From contig NW_026705293.1 in NCBI RefSeq assembly GCF_029867415.1, positions 62,001-126,000 of the forward strand: a stretch of DNA of 64,000 bases, read 5' to 3'. Source of the DNA: Vicia villosa. Lineage: Eukaryota > Streptophyta > Magnoliopsida > Fabales > Fabaceae. The notes beneath the pieces are model-generated. The model searched no databases. It worked only from the letters and a program-made list of their open reading frames with translations, and was not told the DNA's origin. Below, piece after piece: positions 43,301 to 54,931 of this stretch. The translations under genes and the position numbers were made by a program. The first letter of the stretch is position 1; every line of letters starts with the position of its first letter.

Positions 43301-46300
43301 TGTAAATAAGTTTATGATAAAACCCTAATTGTTTAGGTCTTAATTAGTTAAAAATCTTTATTTTTACCTTAATTAAGTTGACTTTTGTCAATTTTCAAAA
43401 CTGTTTTCAATCTCCGAATAAATCAAATGATTAGGGTTTTCAAACAACAAAACCTTGTATCATTCCAAATCATTTTCAAATTGCTTTTACACCAGTACTG
43501 TAAAGTACTGGGCCTCTAATAGAGTGTAAGTCCCAAACACCTTCTCTTCTTAGCTTGTTTTCAAAACTGTATTTTCAAAATCTTCTTTCTGTTTTCAAAA
43601 CATTCTTCTGGTATTTGAAGGGCATTATTCTCGGTGAAACTCTTCAGATACCTATGTGACCTTTGTCCATCTTCACTTCTTCTGTTTTCAAAAACCATTA
43701 ACTGTTTATTATATATATTCAACTGTTATCAACAAAACAACAAAAATACTGTTGAGGCTCTGTACATACTTCTTCAAAGGCCTCCACTCCATCCAGGTTA
43801 GGCTTTACAAGCTTTCAATTTACAGTCTTTATTTAAATTACTGTCAAATATAAACTGTGCATATATTAGTTTAGAACTACGTTTGAGTATAAACCTTAGG
43901 ACAGTTAAACTATATATATATTATAGGAATATGACCTAGGATTGAGAATGTCTTCCCGGTGAAGGCTCTTTCCTAATTAGAGATCTGTAGTTCAAACCAC
44001 CAAGATGAATTATTCCCGGTGAAACATCTTGGCAAAAACCTTAGAATCCAAAAATATAGGACACATCCACCCAAAGAGGAATTATTCCCGCTGAAACCTC
44101 TTACCCATTTGCTTAGAGCCAAAATAAGTTCAAAACCACATAGCTTTCTCTTGTGCTATAACAAGGACCCTCGATTAGCCTCCTCTTGGGCTTTGTACAA
44201 GGACCCACAGGCTTCTTAAAAGCATTTCCAGCTTCCTCTTGAGCTTGTATACAAGGACCCATCAGGTTTCTTATAAACATAGGAACAGGTCTTTAGTCAC
44301 CTTTTAGCCTACCCTGGTGAGTTTCTTCCAATTTAAACCAGACTTTAAACAAGCTAAGTTTGTCTCAATTTTACATTGAGTACACCTTTTGGAATGAGAG
44401 ACATGGACAGTCTCTGTCACCCTTATCTTCATCAATCTTCCTTAGCAGAGTCTAGGATCTATGTTTATTTTCTCCTCAGCATGAGTCAGCCTTCATCTTG
44501 GGCTTTAAACAAGAAGTCTCCACTAGATAATAAATCAATCCATCATTTCAATAAAATTCCCTGGAAAGGGTTAGCCTCCAAAGTCAATTAATAAAAATGT
44601 CAAAAAATAAAGATTCATTTCTCTTAGGAGATAATTTCCCCAAAAGAGTCAAAACCCCTGGAAAGGGTCAGCCTCCAAAAAACATGATAAAGTCAGTCTT
44701 TTACCAAATAATTTCTCCAGCTGAGTCAAAATCCCTGGAAAGGGTTAGCTTCCAAAGAAAAACAGTCTTTCAATAAATAAAATCTCCTCAGTAGAGTCAA
44801 AACCAACAAAAATAGTTAGCCTCAACCTTGGGCTTCATACAAGGCACCAAACAATAAAACTCCCCTGTCAAGAGTCAGCCTCAACCTTGGGCATTGTACA
44901 AGGCAGATAATAGAGTCTCCCCAGTGAGTTCTTCATCACTCAGTAGCCACAACCTTGGGCTTTGTACAAGGCAGATAAACCATATTTTCATGTGTCAAAG
45001 ATTCCTAACACCTAGGATCTTTTCCCCATAGAGTCATCCATACTCAGTTCATTTAAGAGTCTGCCACAACCTTGGGCTTTGTACAAGGCAGAAAATAGTG
45101 TTTTCCCTAGCTAGAGTCAGCCACAACCTTGGGCTTTGTACAAGACACACAAAATAGAGTCATTCATAGTCATTCATTCAGTTATCCTCAGCAGTTAGCC
45201 ACAACCTTGGGCTTTGTACAAGGCACACAAATAGAGTCTCCCTAAATAGAGTCAGCCTCAATTCTGGGCTTTGTACAAAACACAAAAATACCCTGTAATT
45301 AATCCCCAGTGGAGTCATCTCCCAGAGTCAATAATATTAATAAATCAATCAAAAAGCCTCAAGCTTGGGCCTCATACAAGCCAGCTAAAGTCAAATCTTT
45401 TATACAGTAGATAGACATAGCTTATCTCTATAGAGAGATATTTTTACTACTCTACCACATTCAAACAAACAAACATTTCAATTTCAATTTCAATCAAAGT
45501 CTCCCATTTAGGACTCTGAAAGACATGCTCTGGCACATCCCCAGACTTGTACACTTTCCCTAATTTGGACGAGCATCTTTCTTTCATTTAAGAGGCATCT
45601 GACTGGCATACTTGCACACACAAGTAAGGTCCCCCTCTTGAATGAAATGAATCCAGTTATTCTGTCACTCCTTTAAATGTTTGTGGTAGAATAGTACAAA
45701 TACCTCTCTGTAAAGATGATTTCATGTCTCTTTACTGTAAACAGAGATTTAATTCCAAGCTTCAACCTTGAGCTTCAAGCAAGGCACCAAAAACATTTAA
45801 TTTCCCTAGTTAGTTCCCCGAACTACATTAAGCTCTGACTTCCACTAGGGATATGTAGGCATGAGGTTCACAAGGAATCTCAGCGAGCTAATAAAATACC
45901 AAAAATAGTCAGTTTGTCTGTCTGTCTTTCTTTAATCAATTCAATTCTCTCTCCTAACACAAAGGAGAAACTTTCCCAATCATTAGCAGTAAACACAATC
46001 ACAATGACACAGAGAAGGTTCCTGTAGAGTACTACAGATATGTAGGGTGTTTAAACACTTCCCTATGTATAACCGACCCCCCGGACTCCAGAATTTCTAG
46101 TCTAGGTGAAATCCCCACACTTAGCAAACTCCTAGGGTTTAGTTGAGATCTTTTTTTCCCTTTCCTACTCGTAGGACAAATAAGAAAGTTCGTGTGATAT
46201 CGTAGGAAGAACTGAAACAAAATTCATCCCACCACGGGCGCATTCTCCTTCCAAATTTCGCGTGAAGGGTTTAACGTGCCATCCTCCCAAGTGAAACGGG

Positions 46301-46323
46301 GAGGTAAAGAAAACGACACCACA
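40332..46323 (+). repeat. 3' LTR of Ogre (5,992 bp)
   Basis: Near-identical to 21300-27290. Differences I noted include an extra TTTCAA unit at about 45480, one GTCT unit fewer near 45915, and scattered substitutions. Hairpin copies differ slightly: the 45262 unit has lost one stem pair, while the 45766 unit (CCTTG/CAAGG) is intact where the 5' LTR copy is damaged. Confidence 0.93.
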
Positions 46324-46328
46324 AGCAC
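46324..46328. repeat. Target-site duplication AGCAC, right side of Ogre
   Basis: Identical to 21295-21299. The following TATGCC completes the CACTATGCC start of CACTA-B. Confidence 0.9.
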
Positions 46329-46349
46329 TATGCCAAATTTGTCTTTTAG

Positions 46350-46645
46350 CAGCACACCTACGAAAGCCCTTTTAGGAAAAAGCGCTTGTATAGGTTTCGC
46401 TAAAAACAAAATAAAAAAACACGCAAAAAAGTGCTCTTATAGGGGGGGTTACGAAAGCGCTTTCAAAAAGCGCTGGTAAAGGCATGGCTACGAAAGCGCT
46501 TTTCAAAAGCGCTCTTATAGGGGGGTTATGAAAGCGCTTTCAAAAGCGCTGTTATAGGGGGTGGGGTACAAGAGCGCTTTTATCCTAAAAAGCGCTGGTA
46601 TAGCCTTAGTTACGAAGGCGCTTTTCAAAAGCGCTGTCATAGCTT
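46350..46645. repeat. CACTA-B subterminal repeats
   Basis: At least six units of the ACGAAAGCGCTTTT / AAAAGCGCTNNTATAGG type in both orientations, matching those at 14738-15165. They end at the AT-rich leader. Confidence 0.85.
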
Positions 46646-48200
46646 TTTTAAAATTAAAATTTTTAAAAACAAATTATACTAAACGCGTTTCATAATTCCT
46701 AAACCCTCTTTCATCGTTTCCATCTTGCCATCGCAAATCCCTAAACCCTCTTTCTCTTCCATCGCTGCCCACAGAAATCTCAGATCTTTGAAATCATCTC
46801 AGCCATCGTTTCCATCGTCGCCCACAAGAGAACATCGTGCCATCGTTTCCATCGTTGCCCACCATTTCAACTCAGAAAACTCACCATTTCATAAAATCTT
46901 GAGCCACCATTCTCCGTTCTCAATCTGTAGCCGTCGGAGAAGAAAATCGTTAACCTTAAGATTAACCTTCGACCACAACCTCCCTCTATCGCCATACACC
47001 GCCGCAACCTTGTCGGACTTCCTCCCTCCACCGTGAATCCTCTGTTTCTCTACTCGATTCACGCTGTGAGCTTCCGCTTCGCGCCGTGACTCTGCGTTTG
47101 CACTACGGCTTCACCTTCTGGTTGCAGTTCCGATCGTGGTCTTTACTCCTCCGATCTTCTCTTCATTTTCTCGGTAATTTCACGATCCTTTAGTTGTTGA
47201 TTCAATTATTTGCATTGTGGATGAAACTTGTTTATTGTTGTTGGTAGTTGATGATAAATTCTAGTGTGGGTCTTGTTGTTTCAATATAAGTGTGATAATG
47301 ATGATTACATGCTTGCTACTTGTGATGATACTTGAATTCTGAATTTGCAAATTGTTGTGCCTAATGAGGAATATTCAATTATGGAGGTTGTTGTTGTTGA
47401 ACGAATTTGAATGAGAGGTAGAATTGCGTTGATATTCATATTGATGTTGAACACTAATTGTTGAGATTGATATTGCTAGAAATTCATATTTGTTGTTGTA
47501 GATTCTTGAAACTCAATGCTTGTTGTGCTTAATTGATGATAGAAATTAAAGTGTTGTTGTTCATTCTTGAGGATTAAGGGTGGGGATGTTCATTGAATCA
47601 CGCATGTTGAATTGTTGTTAATATCAAATTGTGTTTATATTGGTTGATTGATGCGGTTCAAATTCTTGAATACAGAGTAATGCATCATTTGTATGGCCTC
47701 ATTTTTTCTTAAGATTGACATATTTTTTAAGCTATGGAGTATGGCCTCATTTTTATGTATACTCACATTTTTATGCTATTACAGATAGTTCTAGTATCAT
47801 TTGTATATAAACTAATTAGTGGTTGAGTCGGTTTTTATTGTATGAAATTTTTTATAATAGAAGGTTTCTTCCCTTTGAATTAGCAGCGTTTCCGGCCTAG
47901 TTCGACGTACAACGCTCAATCTCTACGTTTTCTTAAGTTCGGTAAAATCCGAGGTAAATTTCTTTCTTAAATTACTGGTATTGTGATTAAGTTGTCTGAA
48001 ATTGCGTGAATATATATGTTGTGTTTTATTACTCAAAATATTGAACCTGCGTTTTATTGTGATGAATATGTTGCGTTTTATTACCTAAATCATTGTTAAA
48101 TATGAAAAATATTGTGCTGAATTTGTCTGAAATTGCGTGAATATGTTGCCTTTTATTATTGGTTTTGACATAAACGCATTATACCGTTTTGTGCCTTAAT
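46646..48200 (+). other. CACTA-B leader, no gene supported
   Basis: 46690-47040 is C-rich with repeated CCATCGTTTCCATCG words, like the 5' leader of a plant transcript. An open frame at 46725-47036 (103 codons) is Ser/His/Pro-rich with no recognisable domain, and I do not call it a gene. The rest is TTG-rich intron-like sequence. A transcript of the CACTA transposase gene probably begins here. Confidence 0.45.
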
Positions 48201-48264
48201 AATTAGTTGTTTTTGTTTAGTTTAATTAAGACATGGATAAGACATGGATGAATTGAAACCGATT

Positions 48265-50604
48265 CACTACAAGAAAAGTTAGTTTTTGCAGCGACAAAAA
48301 TTGTTGAGAAAAATATGAAGTTGTGGCAAAATGTATTTTTTGCAACAAAAAAAATGTCGTTGCATATCGTTGGTATAAGTGCCATTGCAAAAAGTTTTAC
48401 AGCCACATTTGATGTCGCTGTCATAACAAATGTTTTTACAACAATAATTATTGTTGCCTTATTTGATCTAGTACAATGCTCATAGTCCTTACCAAAAGAT
48501 GTTTTTTGTCAACAACTAAAGATGTTGTCGAAAATTATTTTTGCCAACGACTAAAAATATTGTCGAAAATTATTTTTGTCAACGATTTGAGTTGTTGCCA
48601 TATATTCTATACCTTAACCATAAACGTAGTTGGCATAAATTATATTTCGCAACAATTTATGTCATTAATAAAAATATAATAATATTTTTCAACTTCTTTT
48701 TAAAATTAGCATCATTATTTTCATTTAAATTGTCATTATTATTTAAAAATACATAATTTAACAATTTAAATCACAACATTGATAATATTTTTTTCAAGAA
48801 ATGTTAACAATAATTAATATAATATCAAAATAAAAAATACGACAAATTATCCCAATTGACATAAGAATTTAAATTTCTAAAAATATCAAAAACTAAATAT
48901 TAATAAATAACCTTGTTCCCATAAATATAAAAATAAAAATTACATAGTTAACAAATGAATTTATGGCTCTCGCCAACATGATTATTAACTCTTCTTTATA
49001 TCTTTGTTTCGAAGCTTTCTTGGTGAAGTAGTTGAAGTACTCTTATTTGACCTACAATTTCAAAACAATAAAAAATTAATGTACAAGTTTCTTTTCCAAT
49101 ACATTCTTCTGTAATAGAAAAAAAACTAATATAGTAAAAAGTTGCATCAAAGTACAAAATGAACAAATATGCACACATTTTTAAAACTCTTTGTTATACA
49201 AAAATATTAGTTCACATACTCCTAGAGTAACAATGTTGCTCCCATTTTTTACATAAAACACAATTAACATCTCATGACGCTATATATCAATAGCATTCTT
49301 GAAGAGCACTTGTATAATACATTATCATTAAATATAACTCTTATAACAAATAAACTATACTTAAAATATTCATACCACATATGCAAGACATTAGAAAATC
49401 TTACTTATAATTTTTCTGTAGTCACTTGGAATAACAACCTGCAATTTTCCAATAGCGCTCTTCTTCTTTTTTTTACAATACCTAAGCCAATAGTTCTTCC
49501 TCTTCCAGATTTTCTTGTATTTATATATTCTATTGTATTTTGATTCAAAAATTAAATTTATGAGAAATATAATGTGAACTTTGAAGATAGAAATATGATA
49601 ACAAATAGTATATGAATAGGAAAATTAATGTTAAGAGGTTTAATAAATACCTTATTGTTGCTTACTTGTATTCAAAGAATTTGGAATATGTAAATCCGGA
49701 CCTTGTTGGGGGAGCTATGACTAAATAGAGAATGACAAAACATGAACATATCAATTACAAAATTGATTAAGATAAAAATGAATGAAATCTTAAAGTATGC
49801 ATTTAGCTTGAAAAAGAATAAACTAACCTTATTATGAAAGAAATTAAAGCTGGTTTGGAAACAAATTGAAAAATAATGAGAAAGGAATTCATAAGAGAAG
49901 ATAATGGGTAACAGTTATCTAAGAGATAGTGCTCTTCTAAGAATTGCCAAATTCTTTAGCGCTAAAAATTACCTCCAATTTATTTATTCACTTTTGACTT
50001 ATTCTCTATATATCTCTCTCAATCAATTGTTTAGTTATTAATTAATTAAAAAATTCACTAAAAAATAGGAAAACCTTAACTATATATTCCACTATCTCTC
50101 CCAATTACTATTAATGACTAAAATATAGGCACGTAATTTTCCTTAAATCCCACAAAAAATAGTTTTTCATTAAAAAAAACATGGTTATAGATTATATCGT
50201 TTTTAGTATATCTATGATAAATAATTAATTAAGAAAAGCAGTTTAAAAATATGATTTGTAACTTTCTATAAAAAACATGGTTATAATTAGTTTATTGTTA
50301 TTTTGTCAAAAAAAATTAATGTATTTTTATAATAATTATTATTTCTTTTTCAATCAAAACAAGCGGTATAAATTTGTTGATAAAAAATTGGTTCTCTGAA
50401 TATGTAATATATTTACTTTACTCGTTTATGTCACTTATATTGTAGAGATTTATAAGAATCAAATAATTTTAATAGACTATAATAAAATAATTTTATTATA
50501 ATTAATAAATTGAAATTACTTTTTCTTATATTGAAATTACTTTTTAACATATACATATATAAAAAGATATATATATATATATATAAATCACAAGAGTTTT
50601 TTAA
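48265..50604. mobile_element. CACTA-C: start of a third CACTA element, non-coding
   Basis: It begins CACTACAAGAAAAG, a very common CACTA terminus, directly after ATT. Subterminal words with GCGACAAAAATTGTTG and AATGTTGTCGAAAATTATTT repeat to about 48660. The rest is very AT-rich with no coding region. Similar words at 61640-61700 suggest that the element's other end lies beyond the LINE and copia insertions; its terminus was not found. Confidence 0.55.
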
Positions 50605-51721
<1,117 letters not shown>

Positions 51722-51726
51722 TTTCT

Positions 51727-52931
51727 TGTTAGAACAAGATTTGTTCTGATCAATTATCTTAGTTTTGATGATAACAATAATATGAATTTTGCTTAAGATA
51801 ATATGGTACTCTAATCCAATGCAATTTCCTTTTCAGGAAATATATAAAGAGTATGCATAATTCAGCGCTCAGAAGCTTTGTCTCAAGGGTTCAACATGCA
51901 ACATCAGAACATGGTCTGGCAAGACATCAGAAGATGGTCGAAGCAGAATCAGAACATGGGTCTATGGAAGCATCAGAAGAACATGAGATCAGAAGCAGTG
52001 AAGTTCTGATGGTATCACGCACAGAAGCACTTCAAGGTCAGAAGATCAGAAGATGCTTTGCACCAAGCTGTTTGACTCTGATGATATTCAAACGTTGTAT
52101 TCACAAACATCAGATCAGAAGGAAGTACAAGTGGCAAGCTACGCTGACTGACAAAAGGAACGTTAAAAGCTATTAAAGGCAACGTCAGTAGACACAGCGT
52201 GAACAAGGCTCGAGGTAGTTGACAAAAGCGTATAACATTAAATGCGATGCTGTACGGAACACGCAAAGCATTAAATGCACTCAACGGTCATCTTCTCCAA
52301 CGCCTATAAATATGAAGTTCTGATGAGAAGCAAGGTTAACGATTCTGAACAAAACAACTCATATTAACTTGCTGAAACTCTGTTCTATTCAAAGCTCAGA
52401 ATCTTCATCTTCATCAAAGCTCACTACATTGCTGTTGTAATATATTAGTGAGATTAAGCTTAAACGTTAAGAGAAATATCACAGTTTGTGATTATAGCTT
52501 TTAAGAAGCAATTGTAATACTCTTAGAATTGATTACATTAAGTTGTAAGGAACTAGAGTGATCGTGTGGATCAGAATACTCTAGGAAGTCTTAGAGGTTA
52601 TCTAAGCAGGTTGTAACTAGAGTGATCGTGTGGATCAGAATACTCTAGAAAGTCTTAGAGGGTATCTAAGCAGTTGTTCCTGGAGTGATCAGTGTGTGAT
52701 CAGAAGACTCTGGAAGACTTAGTTGCTGACTAAGTGGAGAACCATTGTAATCCGTGCGATTAGTGGATTAAATCCTCAGTTGAGGTAAATCATCTCTGCG
52801 GGGGTGGACTGGAGTAGTTTAGTTAACAACGAACCAGGATAAAAATAACTGTGCAATTTATTTTTATCTGTCAAGTTTTTAAAGCTACACTTATTCAAAC
52901 CCCCCCTTTCTAAGTGTTTTTCTATCCTTCA
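51727..52931 (+). repeat. 5' LTR of the SIRE-type element
   Basis: It starts TGTTAGAACAAGATTTG and ends TATCCTTCA. A TATA box TATAAATA is at 52305-52312. The later part carries two near-identical blocks around CTAGAGTGATCGTGTGGATC (from about 52553 and 52616). Confidence 0.93.
52305..52312 (+). promoter_or_regulatory. TATA box of the SIRE-type LTR
   Basis: TATAAATA in the context CGCCTATAAATATG, with transcription expected near 52340. The same box is in the 3' LTR. Confidence 0.65.
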
Positions 52932-52933
52932 AT

Positions 52934-52945
52934 TGGCATCAGAGC
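52934..52945 (+). other. Primer binding site of the SIRE-type element
   Basis: TGGCATCAGAGC follows two bases after the LTR. Copia elements usually use an initiator methionine tRNA with the site TGGTATCAGAGC; this copy has one difference. Confidence 0.7.
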
Positions 52946-53017
52946 TCCGGTTCTAAGGTGCAAGCACTTAACCGTGTTTAGAAAAGATTCAGGAAGAGAA
53001 AAACGCTTCAGTAAAAG

Positions 53018-54931
53018 ATGGCTGATGAAACTGCAAAGTCTACACCTACATCTGGCTCTGCTGAGCAACACAACGGTAACAATGGTTATACTAGACCGCC
53101 GGTATTTGATGGTGAAAACTTTGAATACTGGAAAGATAAACTGGAAAGTTACTTTCTTGGTCTAGATGGTGATCTATGGGATCTTCTGATGGATGGTTAC
53201 AAACATCCAGTAAATGCCAGTGGCGTAAAGCTGACAAGGCAAGAAATGAGTGATGATCAGAAGAAGCTTTTCAGGAATCATCATAAATGCAGAACTGTTT
53301 TGCTGAATGCTATCTCTCATGCTGAGTATGAGAAGATATCTAACAGGGAAACAGCCTATGACATATATGAGTCCTTGAAAATGACTCATGAAGGAAATGC
53401 TCAAGTCAAGGAGACTAAAGCTCTCGCTTTAATCCAGAAGTATGAAGCCTTCTAGATGGAGGATGATGAAGACATTGAAAAGATGTTTTCAAGATTTCAA
53501 ACTCTTACTGCTGGATTGAGAGTTCTTGACAAGGGATACACAAAGGCTGATCACGTAAAGAAGATCATCAGAAGCTTACCCAGAAGATGGGGTCCTATGG
53601 TGACTGCATTTAAGATTGCGAAGAATCAAAATGAAGTCTCTTTGGAAGAGCTGATCAGTGCCCTGAGGAGTCATGAAATTGAACTGGATGCAAACGAGCC
53701 TCAAAAGAAAGGTAAGTCTATTGCATTAAAATCCAATATCATGAAATGCACTAACGCTTTTCAGGCTAGAGAAGAAGATCCTGAAGAATCAGAATCTGAA
53801 GAAGAAGATGAACTGTCCTTGATCTCCAGAAGGCTAAATCAACTCTGGAAGAACAAGCAAAGGAAGTTCAGAGGCGTCAGAAGTTCAAAGAAATTTGAAC
53901 GTGGAGAATCTTCTGATGACAGAAGATTTGACAAGAAGAAGGTCATGTGCTATGAATGCAATGAGCCTGGACACTTCAAGAATGAATGTCCAAAACTTCA
54001 GAAGGAAAATCCCAAGAAGAAGTTTCATAAGAAGAAAGGTCTTATGGCAACCTGGGATGAGTCAGAAGATGATTCAGACTCTGAAGATGAGCAGGCTAAC
54101 TGTGCGCTGATGGCGACAGAAGATGACGGATCAGAATCTACATCAGAATCAGATTCTGAAGAGGTATTCTCTGAACTTACTAGAGATGAGTTAGTTTCCG
54201 GTCTAACAGAACTTCTGGAATTCAAGTCTCAGATTAGTCTCAAATACAAAAAGCTGAAAAAGCTATTTGAATTTGAAACAAAGAAGCTTGAGTTGGAGAA
54301 TTCTGAATTAAAAGAAAAACTTTTAAAATTATCCAATAACGTTGGATCTCCTTCTGATTCAGAAAAATCCACTCCTAGTCTAAACCATATTCTGAAAGAA
54401 TATGATTTAAGTTTCAGGAAGTTCTTATCTAGAAGTATTGGCAGAAGTCAGCTAGCTTCTATGATATATGCTGTGTCTGGAAACAAAAGAGTCGGCATTG
54501 GTTTTGAGGGTGAAACCCCATACAAACTTGAACCTGTTGATGAAATGAAATTCACATACAAGCCATTGTATGATCAGTTCAAGTATGGCCACTCCCATGA
54601 TATTAGGCACACTTCACATGCTCAAAGTTTTCACATAACACACACCAAAAAGCATGTGACACAACCTAGGAAATATCATGAAACTCACATTAAAAATTAT
54701 CATGCTGTTCCTCCTATTGCTTACAATGTTAAACCCAAGTTCAATCAGAACTTGAGAAAATCTAACAAGAAAGGACCCAAGAAGATGTGGGTACCAAAGA
54801 AAAAGACTATTTCTTTTGCAGATTCTCTTGGCGACAAAGAAGATAAAAGTCAACATGTCATGTCACCTGGACTCTGGATGCTCACGACACATGACAGGAA
54901 GAAGGTCTATGTTCCAAGACCTGGTGCTTAA
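53018..54931 (+). pseudogene. SIRE-type gag with one internal stop
   Basis: One frame of 637 codons from ATG 53018, interrupted by TAG at 53453-53455 after QKYEAF. The N-terminal capsid region has PPVFDGENFEYWKDKLESYF and LMDGYKHP, typical of this lineage; after the stop comes DIEKMFSRFQTLTAGLRVLD and LEELISALRSHEIELD. A CCHC zinc knuckle, CYECNEPGHFKNEC, is near residue 311. The C-terminal half is long, acidic and then coiled (SDSEDEQ; KKLELENSELKEKLLKL). The frame ends at 54931 and overlaps the pol frame by about 115 nt in a +1 offset. Without read-through, only the first 145 residues can be made. Confidence 0.88.

Larger units (their letters stand above)
21300..46323 (+). mobile_element. 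Ogre-type Ty3/gypsy (Tat clade) LTR retrotransposon, 25,024 bp
   Basis: The element is complete from LTR to LTR with matching AGCAC duplications. LTRs are 5,991 and 5,992 bp. Order inside: PBS, ORF1, gag, protease, candidate intron, RT, RNase H, a second RNase H, integrase, long 3' UTR with tandem repeats, polypurine tract. Giant LTRs, an extra ORF1 before gag and two RNase H domains are known marks of Ogre elements in legumes. I counted about 25 substitutions and three small indels between the LTRs (about 0.4 percent), so insertion is recent. Coding damage: one frame break at the end of the first gag frame (about 30901-30927) and one TAG in pol (35427). Confidence 0.93.
46326..48264 (+). mobile_element. 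CACTA-B: 5' part of a second CACTA transposon
   Basis: It starts CACTATGCCAAATTTG, its first three bases being part of the Ogre duplication. Subterminal AAAGCGCTTTT repeats run to about 46645 as in CACTA-A. A long non-coding leader follows and reaches the equivalent of the CACTA-A tnp2 start (ACATGGATGAATTGAAACCGA near 48243). There it is cut by CACTA-C. No tnp2 coding sequence from this copy is seen later in the window. Confidence 0.75.

Noticed and set aside
46725..47036. Host gene in the C-rich 103-codon frame
   Set aside because: Low-complexity Ser/His/Pro composition within the leader of CACTA-B; no domain and no splice support.
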